This document shows, in pieces, positions 36,649 to 38,972 of a DNA stretch of 38,972 bases. The stretch's first letter is position 1. Each line of letters starts with the position of its first letter. The stretch spans positions 1-38,972 of the forward strand of contig QCCQ01000012.1 of assembly GCA_003278875.1 (NCBI GenBank), written 5' to 3'. Below the pieces are notes generated by a model. The model did no database searches. It was not told where the DNA came from and was given only the letters and a program-made list of their open reading frames with translations. The position numbers were made by a program, and so were the translations under genes. The stretch comes from Prochlorococcus sp. AG-347-L21. Its GTDB lineage: Bacteria; Cyanobacteriota; Cyanobacteriia; PCC-6307; Cyanobiaceae.

Positions 36649-38190
36649 TTAATTAACTAAAGTTGGGATTAACCCTATTAACTTAGCTAAAGTAAGTTGC
36701 TGACTGAGAGCGTTGGTTGAAGATTCGTACAGATTTATGGCTATTTTCGGCCAAAAACCTATAACTAAAGTAGGCAATAATAAACTGAAACCAATAGTCA
36801 ATTCTCTGCCATTCATCTCTTTAACTGTAGCTAGTGCAGGAATTCTAGGGCCAAAGAATACTCTCCTACACATTGACAAAAGATATATTGGAGTCAGAAC
36901 TAAACCAATAGCTGCAATAAGAATCGTTATCGATCTAAATATAGAGCTGAAGCCTTCTTGACTAGTTATACCTAAAAATACAGTTATTTCACTTATAAAA
37001 CCGCTCATTCCAGGTAGTGCCAGAGAGGCCAAAGAGCTTGCTAAGAAAAAAGCAAAAGTTATTGGCAAGACCTTTGCTAAACCGCCCATATTAGGTATGG
37101 AAAGAGTATTTGTTCTTTCATAGAATGAGCCCGTAACAAAGAACATAGCTGCAGCAATAAGTCCGTGGCTGATCATTTGTAGCATTGCTCCACTTATCCC
37201 CAGAGCATCTACCGCTCCAATCCCTAACAGAACAAAACCCATATGACTTACTGAGCTACATGCAATTCTCCTTTTAACATTATCTTGTGCGAATGCATTA
37301 AGTGCTCCGTAAATTATATTGATGATTCCAAGAATAATTAATGCAGGTGCAATTTGAAGATGTACTTGAGGTAGTATTTGAACATTGAATCTTAAGAGAG
37401 CGTAGCCTCCCATTTTTAAAAGTATTCCAGCTAATAACATTGAAACTGGTGCATTAGCCTCTCCATGTGCATCTGGTAACCAAGTATGTAGTGGAAAGAT
37501 AGGAAGTTTAACTCCGAAACCAATTAAAAATCCTAAATAAGATAATAAAGCTAGGCTCCCTGTTACGTGTTTATTGGTTAAATCGGTAATATTTAAAGTA
37601 AACGTATCACCACTCAAAGCGATCGCTAGACCACTTATTAGTATTAATAAAGAAGCTAAAGCTGTATAAAGAATAAATTTTGTGGCTGCATATAATTTCT
37701 TTTTCCCTCCCCAAATAGCAATAAGAAGATATACCGGAACCAATTCAAGTTCCCATGCCAAGAAAAATAATAGGAAATCTTGAGATAGGAAAACTAATGC
37801 TTGTGCTGAGGCTTGCACTAATAAAAGAGCAAAATAAAGATTAGATTTTTTCTTGATTTTCCAACTTGCTGCAGCTGATAAAAATGTAATTAACCCACTC
37901 AAAGCTATTAAAGGCGCAGATAACCCATCAACGCCAAGAGACCACTCTAAGCCTATTGAGGGTAACCAGGAAGTTCTTTCTACCAGTTGTAAAGAACTAT
38001 CTGAAGTATTGAATTTTTGAAAAAGAACGCCAATTATTAATAAAAAATCTATTAATAAAAAACTTAATGAGATATTTCTTGGGAATGTATTATCTTCTCC
38101 TTCTTTCGAACTCAAAAAAGGCATTATTAATGCCCCAACTAAAGGAAATAAAACAATTGATGACAGCCAAGGAAAAGATTCTAAATTCAT
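36649..38190 (-). CDS. ndhD: NAD(P)H-quinone oxidoreductase chain 4
   Basis: A 513-residue membrane subunit of the NDH-1 proton-pumping arm, with about 14 hydrophobic helices. Antiporter-like family motifs include [17 protein letters not shown] (145-161), with the conserved Glu, and [19 protein letters not shown] with the conserved Lys/His region (about 230-250). The C-terminal helices extend to LIPTLVN. It is probably the NdhD1 type used for respiration and cyclic flow; the NdhD1/NdhD3 distinction is not certain by eye. It lies between thrB and the M3 peptidase, all on the minus strand. With NdhL it is the second NDH-1 gene here. Confidence 0.95.
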   Translation of the reverse strand: MNLESFPWLSSIVLFPLVGALIMPFLSSKEGEDNTFPRNISLSFLLIDFLLIIGVLFQKFNTSDSSLQLVERTSWLPSIGLEWSLGVDGLSAPLIALSGLITFLSAAASWKIKKKSNLYFALLLVQASAQALVFLSQDFLLFFLAWELELVPVYLLIAIWGGKKKLYAATKFILYTALASLLILISGLAIALSGDTFTLNITDLTNKHVTGSLALLSYLGFLIGFGVKLPIFPLHTWLPDAHGEANAPVSMLLAGILLKMGGYALLRFNVQILPQVHLQIAPALIILGIINIIYGALNAFAQDNVKRRIACSSVSHMGFVLLGIGAVDALGISGAMLQMISHGLIAAAMFFVTGSFYERTNTLSIPNMGGLAKVLPITFAFFLASSLASLALPGMSGFISEITVFLGITSQEGFSSIFRSITILIAAIGLVLTPIYLLSMCRRVFFGPRIPALATVKEMNGRELTIGFSLLLPTLVIGFWPKIAINLYESSTNALSQQLTLAKLIGLIPTLVN

Positions 38191-38269
38191 TTATGTAATG
38201 AATAATTTTTTTATTCTAGTTGAAGTTGTACTAGCTTGAGACTATAACATTAAAAATGCCTAAGTAAAA

Positions 38270-38972
38270 CTACTTACCAGATATAGTGCTAAATTGACTA
38301 CCTGTTGTTTGAACGTTTAAGAATGGTGCTCTGCTAGCTACACCTGACTTCTCCCATGCTTTCACCATGGCTTGACTGACGTTTTTACCATTTTCTTTTT
38401 TACACAAAGCTAAAATACTTGGTCCCGCCCCACTAATTGCGCATCCTAAAGCTCCTGCTTTCAGTGCAGCATCTTTGACTTCTAGTCCACCTTTAATAAG
38501 TTTCCATCTGTATGGTTCATGCAGCCTATCAAACATTCCCTCTTTGATAAGTTCTTCATTCCCTGCTTTTAAGCCATTTAGTAACAAAGTAAGTGCCCCC
38601 ATATTTGTCACTGCATCAGATATTGGTACATTCTTGGGCATAACTTTTCTTGCTTCACTTGTGCTTAGACGAATTGCAGGTATTGCTACAACAGCTTTAA
38701 TTGAATCGTGCCAATCACATCTTATGATTCTCCATCTTTGAGAAGATGACTTAGCTGTCAAACAAAGCCCGCCAAGTAGAGAGGGAACTACATTATCAGG
38801 ATGACCTTCTATATCAATAGCAAGTTCAAGGAGTTTTTCTTTGGATAAAGGAGAGTTCATTATTGCATTCGCTCCGATTAGTCCAGCAACTATTGCTGTA
38901 GCACTACTTCCAAGCCCGCGCGCAGGTGGCACAGCCAACTTCACTCTTGCTTCAAGTGCAAAAGGATCTATA
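38270..38972 (-). CDS. thrB: Homoserine kinase, N-terminal part missing
   Basis: A GHMP-family kinase that phosphorylates homoserine for threonine synthesis. The reading frame runs past the window edge, so the N-terminus is missing; the frame reads IDPFALEARVKLAVPP at the edge. The ATP-binding signature PPARGLGSSATA is near the visible start. The C-terminal half has EGHPDNVVPSLLGG and GCAISGAGPSILALC, typical of ThrB. The GTG at 38944 is not the start: the sequence upstream of it continues the family alignment. It lies 79 bases upstream of ndhD on the same strand. Confidence 0.95.
   Translation of the reverse strand, partial: IDPFALEARVKLAVPPARGLGSSATAIVAGLIGANAIMNSPLSKEKLLELAIDIEGHPDNVVPSLLGGLCLTAKSSSQRWRIIRCDWHDSIKAVVAIPAIRLSTSEARKVMPKNVPISDAVTNMGALTLLLNGLKAGNEELIKEGMFDRLHEPYRWKLIKGGLEVKDAALKAGALGCAISGAGPSILALCKKENGKNVSQAMVKAWEKSGVASRAPFLNVQTTGSQFSTISGK

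Noticed and set aside
38270..38944. Complete homoserine kinase gene starting at the GTG at 38944
   Set aside because: The frame continues upstream with family-like residues (DPFALEARV) to the window edge, so the gene is truncated by the window.
1..38972. CRISPR array, prophage, transposase or defence island
   Set aside because: No spaced repeat array, integrase, transposase, terminal inverted repeats or defence genes were found; the window is housekeeping throughout.

Overview
The window is strongly A+T-rich, gene-dense and free of mobile elements. It reads as ordinary chromosome of a marine picocyanobacterium, most likely a low-GC (high-light-type) Prochlorococcus. Supporting signs are plastocyanin, NDH-1 subunits NdhD and NdhL, cyanobacterial AbrB, a Ycf51-type protein, group-2 sigma factor, glycogen branching enzyme, very short or zero intergenic gaps, an intron-less tRNA-Leu(UAA) and many TTG starts. 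The assignment is inferred from gene content and composition; no database search was run. No stretch over 300 bases lacks a gene.

Layout. 1-1349 (minus): a truncated unknown gene, a RidA-type deaminase and a glyoxalase II-like hydrolase. 1390-4368 (plus): short-form hisG, an ABC exporter half-transporter split by a one-base frameshift, and a GNAT acetyltransferase. 4369-5693 (minus): a paired family-2 glycosyltransferase and DUF2064 transferase. 5859-7253 (plus): dnaA. 7261-9907: a GST-fold protein divergent from glutathione reductase. 9910-10989: a cation/calcium antiporter. 11108-13851 (plus): pyrC, tRNA-Leu(UAA), ndhL, a DUF3007 membrane protein and trpA. 13931-16497: cyAbrB, a YciI-like protein, a small HTH protein, a YkvA-domain protein and a group-2 sigma factor. 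16659-17852: hisIE and a PTPS-fold protein. 17901-27280 (minus): clpB, petE, an SDR-type epimerase, hemE, glgB, a CocE-type hydrolase and a small secreted protein. 27321-28194 (minus): DUF4332 and Ycf51-like proteins. 28247-34555 (plus): a giant TamB-like protein, proA, folB and a lipase-like hydrolase. 34548-38972 (minus): an M3 oligopeptidase, ndhD and the 5'-truncated homoserine kinase gene thrB.

How the genes relate. Most are housekeeping: amino-acid synthesis (hisG, hisIE, trpA, proA, thrB), pyrimidine and folate synthesis (pyrC, folB), tetrapyrrole synthesis (hemE), glycogen (glgB), electron transport (petE, ndhD, ndhL), replication initiation (dnaA) and proteostasis (clpB, prlC). A glutathione/aldehyde-detoxification theme runs through gloB, the GST and gor. 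Three likely regulators sit within 2.6 kb (cyAbrB, HTH protein, group-2 sigma).

I see no clear new multi-gene system (no CRISPR, prophage, defence island or transposon). The most worthwhile leads are the frameshifted ABC exporter, the PTPS-like protein that lacks one canonical zinc histidine, the ndhL-DUF3007 pairing, the HTH-YkvA pair next to the sigma factor, and the small secreted and DUF4332/Ycf51 cluster facing TamB.
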